From: Gordonia asplenii
GTDB lineage: Bacteria; Actinomycetota; Actinomycetes; Mycobacteriales; Mycobacteriaceae
Direction of reading: 5' to 3'
NCBI RefSeq assembly: GCF_012933505.1
Contig: NZ_JABBNB010000004.1
Location: forward strand, 124,001 to 188,000
DNA length: 64,000 nucleotides
Position numbers and translations under genes: made by a program. This document shows positions 44,183 through 54,433 of the stretch, one piece after another (positions within the stretch are counted from its first letter, which is position 1; each line of letters starts with the position of its first letter). The notes beneath the pieces are model-generated. The model had not been told where the DNA came from. It made no database searches and saw only the letters and a program-made list of their open reading frames with translations.

Positions 44183-45748
44183 TCAGGCCTCGTAGCGGGG
44201 GAACACCGGCGACGGCTTCGGCAGTGCGGTACCCGGAGCCAGACGTGTTGCAGTGGCGGTGAATTCGCGAGCGTCGGGGTCGACGACGAGCAAGTCGAGC
44301 AGCGTCGCGCACGACGTCGGCATCACCGGCTGCGCCAGCAATGCGACGATTCGCACCACCTCCGCGCACACGTAGAGCACGGTGCCGGTCCGCTCGAGGT
44401 CGGTCTTGGACAGCTTCCACGGTTCCTGTGCGGAGATGTAGCGATTGGTCTCGGCGAGCGTCGACCACAGCACCTCGATGCCCAAATGTATTGCCTGGTC
44501 GTCGAAGTGGCCGCGCATCTGCTCGAGCAGTCCATCGGCGCGGGCCAGCAGAGCGGCGTCGTCGGCGGTGTATTCGGCCGGCTGCGGAACGGCGCCGTCG
44601 AAGTACTTCACGATCATCGACAGCGTGCGCTGTGCGAGGTTGCCGAATTCGTTGGCCAGGTCGGCGTTGATACGCGAGACGATGGCGTCGGTGGAGTACG
44701 AGCCGTCCTGCCCGTAGGACACCTCCCGCAGGAAGAAGTACCGCACGGGATCGAGTCCGTATTCGTCGATCAGCGCTTGCGGGTCGACGACGTTGCCGAC
44801 CGACTTGCTCATCTTCTCGCCCTTGTTGAACAAGAAGCCATGTGCGAACACACGTTTCGGCAATTCGATGCCGGCGCTGAGCAAGAATGCCGGCCAGTAC
44901 ACGCAGTGGAATCGGATGATGTCTTTGCCGATGATGTGCAGGTCGGCCGGCCAATACCGGCGCATCGTCGCGTCGTCGTCGGGGAAGCCGACGCCGGTGA
45001 GGTAATTGGTCAGCGCATCGACCCAGACGTACATGACATGGTCGGGGTGACCGGGCACCGGCACGCCCCAGTCGAACGTGGTGCGCGAGATCGACAGGTC
45101 GTTGAGGCCGCCCTTGACGAAGCTGAGCACTTCGTTGCGCCGGACGTCGGGGCCGATGAACTCCGGATGCGACTCGTAGAGCTCGATGAGGCGATCCTGG
45201 AAGGCCGAGAGCCGGAAGAAGTACGTCTCTTCCTCAGTCCACGTCAATTTGTGGCCGGTGTCGGTGGCGACGCGGTTGCCCGCGTCGTCGGTGGAGGTGT
45301 CGGCCTCGGCGTAGAAGGCTTCGTCGCGGACGTCGTACCAGCCGGAGTACTTGTCGAGGTAGATGTCGCCGGCATCGGCCATCCGCTGCCAGATCGCCTC
45401 CGACGCACGCTGGTGGTCGGCGTCGGAGGTACGGATGAAGCGGTCGAAGCTCGACCCCAGCCGCTCCTGCAGCGCCTGGAACTGGTCGGAGTTGCGATTG
45501 GCGAGTTCGTCGGTGGGGATGCCCTCGGCCTCGGCGGTCTGCTGCATCTTCTGCCCGTGGACGTCGGTGCCGGTGAGGAACCGGACGTCGAAGCCGTCGA
45601 GGCGTTTGAACCGAGCGAGCGTGTCGGCCGAAATGTATTCGTAGGCGTGCCCGATGTGCGGGGCGCCGTTGGGGTACGCGATGGCCGTGGTCAGGTAAAA
45701 CGGGCGGGACTGACCGTGTGAGGCTGCGGTGGCATTGGTGCTCGACAT
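44183..45748 (-). CDS. metG: Methionyl-tRNA synthetase
   Basis: This 521-residue class I synthetase charges tRNA-Met. The HIGH-type motif is [13 protein letters not shown] and the KMSKS motif is [11 protein letters not shown]; the C-terminal anticodon-binding helices follow, without an added EMAP-like domain. ATG 45748 ([12 protein letters not shown]) is chosen because it gives the usual short N-terminus; upstream in-frame residues to 45874 are Arg/Pro-rich and unlikely. It is followed by pabB. The GGDEF gene ends 64 bases upstream on the same strand. Confidence 0.95.
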   Translation of the reverse strand: MSSTNATAASHGQSRPFYLTTAIAYPNGAPHIGHAYEYISADTLARFKRLDGFDVRFLTGTDVHGQKMQQTAEAEGIPTDELANRNSDQFQALQERLGSSFDRFIRTSDADHQRASEAIWQRMADAGDIYLDKYSGWYDVRDEAFYAEADTSTDDAGNRVATDTGHKLTWTEEETYFFRLSAFQDRLIELYESHPEFIGPDVRRNEVLSFVKGGLNDLSISRTTFDWGVPVPGHPDHVMYVWVDALTNYLTGVGFPDDDATMRRYWPADLHIIGKDIIRFHCVYWPAFLLSAGIELPKRVFAHGFLFNKGEKMSKSVGNVVDPQALIDEYGLDPVRYFFLREVSYGQDGSYSTDAIVSRINADLANEFGNLAQRTLSMIVKYFDGAVPQPAEYTADDAALLARADGLLEQMRGHFDDQAIHLGIEVLWSTLAETNRYISAQEPWKLSKTDLERTGTVLYVCAEVVRIVALLAQPVMPTSCATLLDLLVVDPDAREFTATATRLAPGTALPKPSPVFPRYEA

Positions 45749-45812
45749 GATCGTCTCATGGTAGCCGCGGAGGGTGGTGAGTTCGCGAGGTGGTGGGTCT
45801 GTCGGTCCCCGG

Positions 45813-48014
45813 TCAGGTGGGTTGCACCGGTGCCGGCCGATCGACGTTCCGCGCCACCCACTCGAACAACTCATCGGCGGTCATCGGTTCGGCGATCAAT
45901 GGACCCGCAATCATGTCGCAGCCGATCGCGGCGAGGGTATCGACGATCGCGTGTGATTCGACGCCGTCGACGATGACGGTGAGACCGAGGTGATGGGCAG
46001 CGTCGATGATCGATTCGGCCGGGCCGACGTGATCCGGGTCGTCGGCGTCGCCCAGCAGTGCCCGATCGATCTGCACCGCCGTCACCGGTAGCCGTTCGAG
46101 GCGGGCCAACGCCGAGAAATCGGGTCCGATGTCGTCGATGTCGATGCACCCTCCGAGTTCGCGCAACTCGCGCAGGAGTCGTGCGGTCAGCGCGGCGTCC
46201 AGATCGTCGTGCACCGGGGACCGGTCGGGCGGCAGCCCACGGAGAAACCGCATCGCGCGGATTCGCCCCGTTGCGCGGCTGCCGCCCGCCGACGAGGAGA
46301 TATCCATCGAGATGGGCAGCGGTGTCGCGCGTCGGTGCAGGTCAGCCGCGGTCGACAGCACGGTCCGCAGCGCCGAGGTGGTGAGCGCGTCGATCAGTGG
46401 GTCCGTGCCGACCAGCGGGAGGAGATCGGACAGGCACAGAGCGCCACGCGTCGGGTGTTTCCAGTGGACCAGTGCCTGGGCGCTGACGACTCGGTGGTCC
46501 CCGACGGCGACCACCGGCCGGTAGGTGACGGTCAGTGCATCGGCCTCGACGGCTTCGCGCGGGCCGGCGACCGGCGCGATCGGCCCAGATGGTGGACTGA
46601 GCGAATCGGGCGCCGCGTAGGCGACGACGCCGCCGCGGTCTTTGGCCCGATAGAGCGCCTCGTCGGCCACGCGCAGGAGCTGCGGGATGTCGCTGCCGTG
46701 GTCGGGGTTGTAGGCCACACCGATGCTGGCGCCGATCCGCACCGGCACACCGTCGAGCACGGCCGGCCGCTCGATTTCGTCGAGGATCTGCCGCGTGCAC
46801 TCGGGCACCGCCGAGGCAGGCAGCACGACCGCGAACTCGTCCCCACCGAGCCGGGCGAGCAATTGCGGTCCCGCCAGGTCGTCGAGCCGGCGGCCGATGA
46901 CGCGGAGCAAATCGTCGCCGCTCGCGTGCCCCATGGTGTCGTTGACCACCTTGAACTTGTCGAGATCGATGAGTAACAGGGCCGTACCGCTGCGCGCGGC
47001 CAGCTCGGCACCCTGCGCGTAGAAGCCGCGCCGGTTCGGCAGTCCGGTGAGTTCGTCGGTTTCGGCGAGGATGCGGAGTTGGGCCGCGGCGTCGATCTGG
47101 CTATACGAGATGGCCAGCCGTGCGAGCGCGACCAGGACCGTTATCGCGGCGCTCCAGATCGCGAAACCGGTGATCGGGTGAAATGCTCCGATGGTGAGGA
47201 CGGCGACGGCGACCGCCGAGGTGAGTAGCGGCATTCCGATGACCAGTCGTCGGGCATCGGTCGGCTGCGCCCGCACCTGCGACCACCCCGGCAACAACGC
47301 GATCAGGAGAGTTCGCAACTCCAGGATGTCGTCGAGCGGATCGCCGGAGTGCGCGCCGCTGACGACCGCTGCCAGCAGCATCCAGACCACGCCGCACGCC
47401 AGCCCGAGGACCATCAGCGAGCATTCGGGCGAGAACCGCCAGCGCCGCATCGCCATGATGATCGACACCTCGACGAACACCGCCGCCTGTACCGCGACGT
47501 ATCCGATCATCACCGCGTTGACGGTGTCGTCGTTGGTCAGCACACGGTCGATCCACGGCCCGCCCAGGGCGCTGAGGACAGTGATCAACCCGCATCCGAC
47601 CAGCAGTCCATCGAGGTCCGCGGAATTGTCCATATGGCGGCGCTGATGGATGCCGAAGAGCGCGAAGGCGACGATGAGCTGGGCGAACATCACGAAGATC
47701 AGGATGTCCACGGGGCTCACACCCGACCGGAATCCGAAGCTGGCAAAGCAGAAGAAATAGATCTTCGCCGCGGACTCCGCGCAGAGCGCGCCCACCGCCC
47801 AGATCCAGATGCGCAAGGTCCGCGCGGCACGTGCGCGCAGATAGCACAGCAGTGCGCAGGACAGACTGATCGCGATCTGCCAGCCGCCGTCGAGCCAGGC
47901 CACCGCGTGGTCGGGCCCGACGCCGGGGATCGTCCGGACCGCGTAACCGATGATCAGAGCGAGGCACCAGACGTGCCACCACGTCACGAAGGTGCGCCTT
48001 GCCCCGTCGGCCAT
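45813..48014 (-). CDS. Membrane diguanylate cyclase with degenerate EAL domain
   Basis: This protein of about 733 residues has an N-terminal membrane sensor of about nine hydrophobic segments (to about residue 310), a GGDEF domain ([23 protein letters not shown], active site intact) and a C-terminal EAL-like domain. The EAL part has lost key residues: EAL reads QAL (SAQALVHW), the DDFGTGYSS-type loop reads [14 protein letters not shown] reads QIDR and AEGVE reads VDGVE. It probably makes c-di-GMP and no longer hydrolyses it; the EAL may bind GTP or c-di-GMP (inference). ATG 48014 is preferred; ATG 48077, overlapping the GH65 stop, is possible. Confidence 0.87.
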   Translation of the reverse strand: MADGARRTFVTWWHVWCLALIIGYAVRTIPGVGPDHAVAWLDGGWQIAISLSCALLCYLRARAARTLRIWIWAVGALCAESAAKIYFFCFASFGFRSGVSPVDILIFVMFAQLIVAFALFGIHQRRHMDNSADLDGLLVGCGLITVLSALGGPWIDRVLTNDDTVNAVMIGYVAVQAAVFVEVSIIMAMRRWRFSPECSLMVLGLACGVVWMLLAAVVSGAHSGDPLDDILELRTLLIALLPGWSQVRAQPTDARRLVIGMPLLTSAVAVAVLTIGAFHPITGFAIWSAAITVLVALARLAISYSQIDAAAQLRILAETDELTGLPNRRGFYAQGAELAARSGTALLLIDLDKFKVVNDTMGHASGDDLLRVIGRRLDDLAGPQLLARLGGDEFAVVLPASAVPECTRQILDEIERPAVLDGVPVRIGASIGVAYNPDHGSDIPQLLRVADEALYRAKDRGGVVAYAAPDSLSPPSGPIAPVAGPREAVEADALTVTYRPVVAVGDHRVVSAQALVHWKHPTRGALCLSDLLPLVGTDPLIDALTTSALRTVLSTAADLHRRATPLPISMDISSSAGGSRATGRIRAMRFLRGLPPDRSPVHDDLDAALTARLLRELRELGGCIDIDDIGPDFSALARLERLPVTAVQIDRALLGDADDPDHVGPAESIIDAAHHLGLTVIVDGVESHAIVDTLAAIGCDMIAGPLIAEPMTADELFEWVARNVDRPAPVQPT

Positions 48015-48073
48015 TCGGGAAACGCTACTCGGCCGACCAGCCGTCGCGGAGCAGACGCGACGACACTCGCCGA

Positions 48074-50419
48074 TCATTCCCGTCGATACGGCTCACATCC
48101 GATCGGCGCCTTCGGCGGCTCGGTGGTCACCAGCGACGGGATGTCGAGGGTGACCGGACCGGCGTCGAGCAGGAACGGTTCGCCGTGGTGGGCCAGCTGG
48201 ATCGCCGGGCCTTCCATCAGGCGATAGGTAGCCGTGCTCGGATCGATCGCGACGACGATCTTCGACCCACGCACCACCATGCGAAACGACAGATACGACA
48301 ACCGCGTCGGCAACCTGGGCGCGAAGGTGATCCGCCCACCGAAGTCGCGCATGCCGCCGAATCCGGCCACGCAGTCCATCCACGCTCCGGCCAGCGCCGC
48401 GATGTGCAGGCCGCTGCTGACGTTCTTGTGCAGGTCGTGCAGATCGGTGAAGACCGACTCGCACATCAGGTCGTAAGCGAGGTCGAGGTAGCCCACCTCG
48501 GCCGCGACGATCGCCTCGCAGCACGCCGACAATGACGAGTCGCGCACCGTCAACGGGTAGTAGTAGTCGAAGTTGCGCAGCTTCTGATCCGGCGTGAAGG
48601 CGTCGCCGCGGGTGTACATCGCGAACACCAGATCGGCCTGCTTGATGACCTGCTTGCGATACAGGTCGTAGTACGGGTAGTTCAACAGTAACGGGTATTT
48701 GCCCTGGGACGCTTCGAAGTCCCACGGTCCCAGATTCGTGAACGACTCGCACTGCTGGTGCACGCCGAGCTTCTCGTCGAACGGGATCACCATGGCATCG
48801 GCACACGAAACCCAGTGCGCGACTTCGGCGTCGGTGACACCCAACTCGGCTGCCACTTCGGGACGCCGACGCACCGCGGCCACCGCGTCGCGCAGATTCT
48901 GTTGCGCGGCAAGGTTGGTGAAGATGTTGTTGTTGACGATCGCGGTGTACTCGTCGGGTCCGGTGACACCGTCGATGCGGAATCCCCCGTTGGAGTCATG
49001 GTGGCCGAGACCGGCGAACATGCGTGCCGTCTCCACCAACAGCTCGACGCCGCACTCGGTTTCGAATTGCTCGTCATCGGTGGCACGCAGATAGCGTGCC
49101 GTCGCATTCGCGATGTCGGCGCTCACGTGAACGCCCGCGGTGCCGGCCGGCCAATAGCCCGAACACTCGTCGCCGTTGATCGAGCGCCACGGGAACATCG
49201 CGCCGGGCTGCGAGAGCTCCTGGGCGCGGTGGCGTGCCTTGTCCAACGTCGAGTGGCGCCAACGCAATTCCTCGCCGGCCGACGCCGGGACGGTGTAGGT
49301 CAACATCGGCAGCACGAACGACTCGGTGTCCCAGAAGGCATGGCCGTCGTAGCCCGGACCGGTGAGGCCCTTCGCGGGGATCGCGCGCGACTGTCCGCGA
49401 GCACCCGCCTGCAGAACATGGAACAGTGCGAATCGGATCGCCTGCTGCAGTTCGGGATCGCCGTCGAGCTCGATGTCGGCGTTGTGCCAGAAGTCCTCCA
49501 GGTAGGCGGCCTGGTCGGCTTTCAGTTCCTCCCAACCGGTTTCGACGGCCATCGCCAGCGCCGCGTCGACCTGGGCGCGCAGCGCGGGAACGCTGCGGCG
49601 CGCCGACCAGCCGTATCCCATGTACTTGGTGAGCACGAGTTTGGTGCCCTGCGGCACGTTCGCGGCGACGGTCAGGCGCGCGAGATCGCCCTCAGCGCGT
49701 ACGAAAGTGTCTGCGGTGTCGGGGAATTCGATCTCGTGATCCATCCCGGCGGCCATGTGCAGGCCCGACTGCTTGGTGTGGTGGACGAGCACACCCCAGT
49801 AGTTGCGGCATTCGGCCAGGTCGGAGACCAGCGGGGCGTCGAGCGCCGCGGCCAGGCGGGGATCGCTACCGGGCGGCGCCACCGGCTCGTTGGCCAGAAG
49901 ATCCGACTGCACAACGAGTTTCATGCCCTCGCCGATCGGTTCGACCTCGTAGCGGATCGCGGCGATGGTGCGTTTGGTGAAGGACACGAGCCGCTCGGAC
50001 TTGATCCGCACGGTACGCCCGGTGGGGGAGGTCCACAGCGTCTCTCGACGGAGCGTTCCGGTCCGGAAGTCAAGTGTGCGTTCGTGTTCCACGGTCGTGC
50101 CGTAGCGCAGATCCATCGGCTCGTCTTCGACGAGAAGCCGGATGATCTTGCCGTCGGTCACGTTCACCACGGTCTGACCCGACTCCGGGTAGCCGTAACC
50201 GCTTTCGGCATAAGGCAATCCGCGCAGCTCGTAGAAGCCGTTGAGGTAGGTGCCCGGCATGTCGACCGGTTCGCCCTCCTCGAAGCTGCCGCGCAACCCG
50301 ATGTGTCCGTTGGACAGCGCGAACAACGACTCGGTGACCGACAACATGTCCACGTTCAGGCCGCGCCAACTCAGCTGCCACGGGTGGACGTCGAAACCAT
50401 GATCAGGGGTAGTGGCCAT
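48074..50419 (-). CDS. Glycoside hydrolase family 65 disaccharide phosphorylase
   Basis: This 781-residue GH65 enzyme phosphorolyses an alpha-glucoside (trehalose, maltose, kojibiose or similar) to beta-glucose 1-phosphate and glucose. The general acid is in VTGPDEYTAIVNNNIFTN; other family segments are ATSNG-like ALSNGHIGLRG, GYDGHAFWDTESFVLP and HQQCESFTNL. It follows beta-phosphoglucomutase with overlapping stop and start, giving the usual pair that turns the phosphorylase product into glucose 6-phosphate. ATG 50419 is used; GTG 50422 directly before it is the alternative. M. tuberculosis has a similar pair. Confidence 0.92.
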   Translation of the reverse strand: MATTPDHGFDVHPWQLSWRGLNVDMLSVTESLFALSNGHIGLRGSFEEGEPVDMPGTYLNGFYELRGLPYAESGYGYPESGQTVVNVTDGKIIRLLVEDEPMDLRYGTTVEHERTLDFRTGTLRRETLWTSPTGRTVRIKSERLVSFTKRTIAAIRYEVEPIGEGMKLVVQSDLLANEPVAPPGSDPRLAAALDAPLVSDLAECRNYWGVLVHHTKQSGLHMAAGMDHEIEFPDTADTFVRAEGDLARLTVAANVPQGTKLVLTKYMGYGWSARRSVPALRAQVDAALAMAVETGWEELKADQAAYLEDFWHNADIELDGDPELQQAIRFALFHVLQAGARGQSRAIPAKGLTGPGYDGHAFWDTESFVLPMLTYTVPASAGEELRWRHSTLDKARHRAQELSQPGAMFPWRSINGDECSGYWPAGTAGVHVSADIANATARYLRATDDEQFETECGVELLVETARMFAGLGHHDSNGGFRIDGVTGPDEYTAIVNNNIFTNLAAQQNLRDAVAAVRRRPEVAAELGVTDAEVAHWVSCADAMVIPFDEKLGVHQQCESFTNLGPWDFEASQGKYPLLLNYPYYDLYRKQVIKQADLVFAMYTRGDAFTPDQKLRNFDYYYPLTVRDSSLSACCEAIVAAEVGYLDLAYDLMCESVFTDLHDLHKNVSSGLHIAALAGAWMDCVAGFGGMRDFGGRITFAPRLPTRLSYLSFRMVVRGSKIVVAIDPSTATYRLMEGPAIQLAHHGEPFLLDAGPVTLDIPSLVTTEPPKAPIGCEPYRRE

Positions 50420-51144
50420 CACGACTCTCCTTCGAGCAGCTGGTCGAGATCGGTGACGACGACATCGGCGCCCGCGGCGGTCATCGACGCCGCCTGTGTT
50501 CCGCCGACACGGTCGATGCCGACGACGTATCCGAACTTTCCCGCGACACCGGACTCGATGCCCGACAACGCATCTTCGAAGACCGCGGCCTGCGCCGCGG
50601 GCACGCCCATCAGTTCCGCGCCGAGCAGATAGGAATCCGGTGCCGGCTTGCCGGGCAGTCCGCGCCGGGCCACTTCGATGCCGTCGACGCGCACCCGAAT
50701 GAACTTCGACAGGTCGGCGGCGTCGAGCACGGCCGCACCGTTCTTCGACGACGTCACCACGGCGATGCCCAGCCCGGCGTCGGAAGCGGCCTGCAGGTAG
50801 CGCACCGACCCGGGGTACGGAGTCACGCCGTCGCGCTGCAGCAGAGCGGTGAATCGGTTGTTCTTGCCCTCGCCGATGGCGTCGGCGGTCGCATCGTCGA
50901 CGGTGACGTTGCGCGACGCCAGAAAGTTGCGCACGCCGTCGGCGCGGGGGCGCCCGTCGACGTAGTCGAGGTAGTCCTGCTCGGTGAACGGGCGGTAATC
51001 CTCGTTCGGTTGCCCGGAGCCGTCGGTCGAGCGTTTGGACAGGAAAGCGTCGAACGCTTCACCCCAGGCGGTGCGGTGCAGCACGGCGGTCGTGGTCAAC
51101 ACGCCGTCGAGATCGAATAGTGCGACTTTGATTGCATCTGGCAA
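50419..51144 (-). CDS. Beta-phosphoglucomutase (HAD superfamily)
   Basis: This 241-residue HAD phosphomutase interconverts beta-glucose 1-phosphate and glucose 6-phosphate. The nucleophile motif is VALFDLDGVLTTT; later motifs are VTSSKNGA and AAVFEDALSGIESG. TTG 51144 is chosen because GGAGGTG lies six bases upstream and gives MPDAIKVALFDLDG, the family N-terminus; upstream GTG codons give basic, unlikely sequence. The stop overlaps the GH65 start, so the two enzymes are coupled. Confidence 0.9.
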   Translation of the reverse strand: MPDAIKVALFDLDGVLTTTAVLHRTAWGEAFDAFLSKRSTDGSGQPNEDYRPFTEQDYLDYVDGRPRADGVRNFLASRNVTVDDATADAIGEGKNNRFTALLQRDGVTPYPGSVRYLQAASDAGLGIAVVTSSKNGAAVLDAADLSKFIRVRVDGIEVARRGLPGKPAPDSYLLGAELMGVPAAQAAVFEDALSGIESGVAGKFGYVVGIDRVGGTQAASMTAAGADVVVTDLDQLLEGES

Positions 51145-51221
51145 ACCCAACACCTCCGAAACGGTACCTGTCTTCGACCGATATGGCGCGCGATGCGCAA
51201 GGGTTGTGCGCGCGTCGAATC

Positions 51222-51824
51222 TCATTCGTCGGCGGGGCCGTCCGCGCCCGAGTGCAGGCGCCACAACGGAACGGTGATGTCGTCGACGACGGCGGTGATC
51301 TGATCGTCGGACAGGCTGCCGCGGATCAGGATGTGGTGGCGCGCGAGATCCATCGGCATCCGCACCGCGGCGGCGGGAATCGGCGCAGAGCCGAGTTCGC
51401 CCCGAATGCGTGCTCGCTCGATGACGGCCGACATCAGCGTCTCGTTGTGCGTGAAGAGCAGCGCGTCGAGCGCGCCGGATTCGGCGACGTCGAGGTCGGC
51501 GAGCAGACCCAGCGCTGTTCGGCGTTGATCGGGTATGGCCAGTTCGCGCATCGCGATGAGGCGCGAGGCGAGGTCGGTGCGCAGGTCGCCCGCGCCGGGA
51601 TCGTCGGCTAATGCCGGCAGCTGGGCTGCCACCCGCGCGGTGATGGCGGCCACGACCATCTCGGCCTTCGTCGGCCAGCGGCGGTACAGCACGGGTTTGC
51701 TGGTGCCCGCACGGGCGGCGACTCCCTCGTAGGTGGTTCCGCTGTATCCCAATTCGGTGAGTTCGCCGAAAATCGCGGCGTGCAGCGCCGCTTCCAGTGC
51801 GGCGCCGCGGCGGCGAGTAGTCAT
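51222..51824 (-). CDS. TetR family transcriptional regulator, divergent from a membrane gene
   Basis: This 200-residue TetR protein has the N-terminal helix-turn-helix (ALHAAIFGELTELGYSGTTYEGVAARAGTSKPVLYRRWPTKAEMV) of the AcrR type. It is divergent from the membrane protein at 51918, with two GATACG-N3-CGTATC dyads between them, so it probably represses both. ATG 51824 is used. The C-terminal ligand domain is unremarkable. It is followed by the beta-phosphoglucomutase gene 77 bases away, probably a separate unit. Confidence 0.88.
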   Translation of the reverse strand: MTTRRRGAALEAALHAAIFGELTELGYSGTTYEGVAARAGTSKPVLYRRWPTKAEMVVAAITARVAAQLPALADDPGAGDLRTDLASRLIAMRELAIPDQRRTALGLLADLDVAESGALDALLFTHNETLMSAVIERARIRGELGSAPIPAAAVRMPMDLARHHILIRGSLSDDQITAVVDDITVPLWRLHSGADGPADE

Positions 51825-51838
51825 AGCGCTCCCAATAG

Positions 51839-51902
51839 AAGATACGTTGCGTATCTTAAAAGTCGAGACTACTCTCTCGACTCAGAAGATACGAACCGTA
51901 TC
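51839..51902. promoter_or_regulatory. Paired TetR operators GATACG-N3-CGTATC and promoter
   Basis: Two dyads with one core occur: AAGATACG-TTG-CGTATCTT (51839-51857, perfect 8-bp arms with TTG between) and GATACG-AAC-CGTATC (51888-51902). Between them is a third inverted repeat, AGTCGAGA-N6-TCTCGACT (51861-51882). A promoter for the membrane gene fits: TTGCGT (51847-51852), 17 bases, TACTCT (51870-51875). The adjacent divergent TetR gene is the probable regulator. Confidence 0.75.
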
Positions 51903-51917
51903 CAAAGGAGAATTCAG

Positions 51918-52943
51918 ATGACTGACACGACCGCTACGGCGTCGCGGGCCTCGAGCGAGGGACGGCGCGTCGCCCTCCTCGTATTGGGGTTGACGGCGCT
52001 GCTCGGAATAATGCTGACCGCGTTCGCGCTGCCCGCGATTCACTCCGGGGCCAAAGGGGACGTACCGATCGGAGTAGTTGCCGCGCCGCCGGCTGCCGAC
52101 CAGCTGACGCAGCGGCTCGGCGGTTCGTTCGACGTCACGGTATATCCGGACGCTCAAGCGGCCCGACAGGCGATCTTGCACCGCGACAGCTACGGTGCGC
52201 TTGTCGTGACGCCGGGGCATCTGGAGGTGATGGTCGCGACGGCGGCGAGTACCGCGGTGGCGCAGGCGATCACCCAGGTGGGTACGGGAGTGGCTGCGGC
52301 CCTGCATGTTTCGCCGTCGGTGACCGAGGTGCGCGGCTTCCCGGCCGGCGATCCGCGAGGCGCGGGTCTCTCCGCGGGCGCCCTGCCGCTCGCCCTGGGC
52401 GGATGGATCGGCGCGGTGTTGATCATGCAGTTGATCGCTTCGTCGCGCAGCCGCATCGTCGCGGTGTTCGCGTTCGCCGTCGTCGGCGGATTCGCGCTGA
52501 CGGCGATCATCCAGTTCGGGTTCGGGACTTTCGACGGGAACTATCTGCTGACGTCGCTCGCGGCCGCACTGGGTATCGCCGCAACCGCGATGGGCGTCCT
52601 GGGATTGCGGGAACTCTTCGGCAATATCGGCCTCGTCATCGCCGCCGTCGCCCTCATCCTGCTCGGGAATCCACTGTCCGGACTGACCAGCGCGCCCGAG
52701 ATGCTGCCCGCGCCATGGGGATTCATCGGCCAGCTGTTGCCGCCGGGAGCGACCGGCGCGTTGCTGCGCGACGTCGCGCTGTTCGACGGGTGGGGTGCGA
52801 CGCACGGGTTGATCGTGTTGGTCTGCTGGCTGGTGGTCGGTCTGGCGTTCTACGCGCTCGGTTTGCGGCGGCAGGCGTCGAAGGACATCGAACCGTCCGC
52901 GCAGCCGGACGAGACCGCGGCCACCGTCGACGCCGCGCACTGA
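51918..52943 (+). CDS. ABC-2-type or YhgE-like membrane protein
   Basis: This 341-residue protein has one N-terminal membrane helix (VALLVLGLTALLGIMLTAFALPA), an extracytoplasmic region of about 130 residues (to about 165), and then about five further helices. This layout resembles ABC-2 permeases and the YhgE/Pip-like group. No ATPase is adjacent, so its partner, if any, is elsewhere. The tail is Glu/Ala-rich. It starts nine bases after AAAGGAG and is under the paired dyads; regulation by the divergent TetR suggests export of a toxic or signalling compound (inference). Confidence 0.75.
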   Translation: MTDTTATASRASSEGRRVALLVLGLTALLGIMLTAFALPAIHSGAKGDVPIGVVAAPPAADQLTQRLGGSFDVTVYPDAQAARQAILHRDSYGALVVTPGHLEVMVATAASTAVAQAITQVGTGVAAALHVSPSVTEVRGFPAGDPRGAGLSAGALPLALGGWIGAVLIMQLIASSRSRIVAVFAFAVVGGFALTAIIQFGFGTFDGNYLLTSLAAALGIAATAMGVLGLRELFGNIGLVIAAVALILLGNPLSGLTSAPEMLPAPWGFIGQLLPPGATGALLRDVALFDGWGATHGLIVLVCWLVVGLAFYALGLRRQASKDIEPSAQPDETAATVDAAH

Positions 52944-53011
52944 CAGCACGATCCGCGGCGTTCGTCGGCTGAGGAAAAATCAACTGACGTGCCGGCCCGG
53001 ACCGTGCCACG

Positions 53012-53857
53012 ATGACGCTCATGCTCCGTGAATTCGCTCAGGTCGATGTGTTCAGTTCCGTTCCGGTTCGCGGCAATCCGGTCGCCGTCGTCGTCGACGC
53101 CGCAGGTGTCTCCGACGCAGAGATGGCCGCCTTCGCACGGTGGACGAATCTGTCGGAGACGACGTTCATCTTGCCGGCCGACGACGAGCGCGCCGACTAC
53201 CGCCTGCGAATCTTCACTCCCGCAGGCGAATTGCCCTTCGCCGGGCATCCGACGCTCGGGTCGGCGCACGCCTGGTCGGCGGCCGGCGGCACACCGCGGG
53301 GCGAGACGATCGTGCAGGAGTGCGGAGCCGGACTCGTCGACATCCGCGTCGACGGTGACCGTTTCGCCTTCGCCGCGCCGCCGCTGACACGCAGCGGACC
53401 GGTCGCGCAAGAGACGTTGGCGCAGGTGGCCGGCGCGCTCGGGATCGGCGTCGACGCGATCGTCGATGCCGCGTGGGTCGCCAACGGGCCCAACTGGATC
53501 GGGCTGCTCCTCGACTCGGCGCAGGCCGTCCTCGACCTGCGCCCGGATCTGGCGGCGATGGGCGGCCACGAAGTCGGAGTTGTCGGTCCGTACACGAATT
53601 CCGTTGCGGGGGAACCGAATTACGAGGTGCGAGCATTCGCGCCCGGCCAGGGGGTCCCGGAGGACCCGATCACCGGGAGCCTCAACGCCGGTCTCGCGAT
53701 GTGGCTACGTGCCGCACACGGCGCCCCGGCGTCGTACATCGCGGCGCAGGGGACGGTGCTCGACCGCGTCGGACGAGTCTTCGTCGACGACGACGGTGAG
53801 CGGATCTGGATCGGCGGACACACCGCGACGGTCATCGCGGGGACGGTGCAGTTGTAG
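53012..53857 (+). CDS. PhzF family isomerase
   Basis: This 281-residue protein has the PhzF/diaminopimelate-epimerase-like double fold. Family segments are VFSSVPVRGNPVAVVVDA, NLSETTFIL with the acid residue used in proton transfer, PAGELPFAGHPTLGSAHAW and DPITGSLNAGLAMW. The specific substrate is unknown. ATG 53012 is used; ATG 53021 is also possible. It ends inside the convergent MarR gene (26-base overlap). No phenazine genes are near, so it is a stand-alone member. Confidence 0.9.
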   Translation: MTLMLREFAQVDVFSSVPVRGNPVAVVVDAAGVSDAEMAAFARWTNLSETTFILPADDERADYRLRIFTPAGELPFAGHPTLGSAHAWSAAGGTPRGETIVQECGAGLVDIRVDGDRFAFAAPPLTRSGPVAQETLAQVAGALGIGVDAIVDAAWVANGPNWIGLLLDSAQAVLDLRPDLAAMGGHEVGVVGPYTNSVAGEPNYEVRAFAPGQGVPEDPITGSLNAGLAMWLRAAHGAPASYIAAQGTVLDRVGRVFVDDDGERIWIGGHTATVIAGTVQL

Positions 53858-54320
53858 TCTCGGCTTCCCGCCCGAGCTGGATCAGGGTCGCCAGGGCCGT
53901 GCGCAGCGCTGCGACGTCGTCCGGCCCCACGCGTGCGGTCAGCTCAGCGTCGATACGTCGGCGTGCGTCGGCTTGTACGGCTGCCGCACCGCGGCCCCGT
54001 GTGCTCAGGGTGACGACTGGCCCGTGCTGATCCTGCCGGCCCGCACGGCGTTCGAGGTAGCCTCGCTCCACCAGCGTTTCCACCAGTTGCCGCGCGGACC
54101 GCTCGGAGATGCGCAAATCGCGAATGAGGTCCGCCAGTGGTGCGTCATCTGCGCCTGACGCGAGTCCGCCGATGACGTACAGGCCGTTCTTCGGAATGTC
54201 GTCGTAACCCGACTCCTCCAACGCTGCACGCATCGCCGTGCCATAGGTCGTGCGGGCATGACGGAGCAGTGCGGGAATGCTCACGTCGTCGAGTGACGTC
54301 ACCTGATCTTCGTGACTCAC
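53832..54320 (-). CDS. MarR family transcriptional regulator
   Basis: This 162-residue regulator has a winged helix (PLADLIRDLRISERSARQLVETLVERGYLERRAGRQDQHGPVVTLSTRG) at about residues 60-110 and helical dimerisation ends. GTG 54320 overlaps the stop of a 30-codon leader frame by the GTGA arrangement, so its translation may depend on that frame. It converges with phzF. A promoter with an overlapping dyad lies upstream (54434-54472), suggesting autoregulation. The ligand is unknown. Confidence 0.85.
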   Translation of the reverse strand: MSHEDQVTSLDDVSIPALLRHARTTYGTAMRAALEESGYDDIPKNGLYVIGGLASGADDAPLADLIRDLRISERSARQLVETLVERGYLERRAGRQDQHGPVVTLSTRGRGAAAVQADARRRIDAELTARVGPDDVAALRTALATLIQLGREAETTTAPSPR

Positions 54321-54409
54321 GAGGATGCGGCCTTCGGTGGGCGCGCGACATCTCGATGACCAGGACGCCGTCGATGGTGGCCGGCGTCGAACGCGGTGTG
54401 TTCCGGCAT
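54317..54409 (-). CDS. Possible 30-codon leader peptide before the MarR gene
   Basis: ATG 54409 is preceded by GAGGAGA at seven bases, the best ribosome site in this stretch, and opens a frame of 30 codons (start MPEHTAFDAGHHRRRPGH) whose TGA overlaps the MarR GTG by four bases. Nothing in its sequence is recognisable; it is Arg/His-rich. It may couple or attenuate MarR translation. It could equally be the remnant of an older start region, so the call is tentative. Confidence 0.35.
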   Translation of the reverse strand: MPEHTAFDAGHHRRRPGHRDVARPPKAASS

Positions 54410-54433
54410 GGTGAGTCTCCTCAGACGGGTGCG

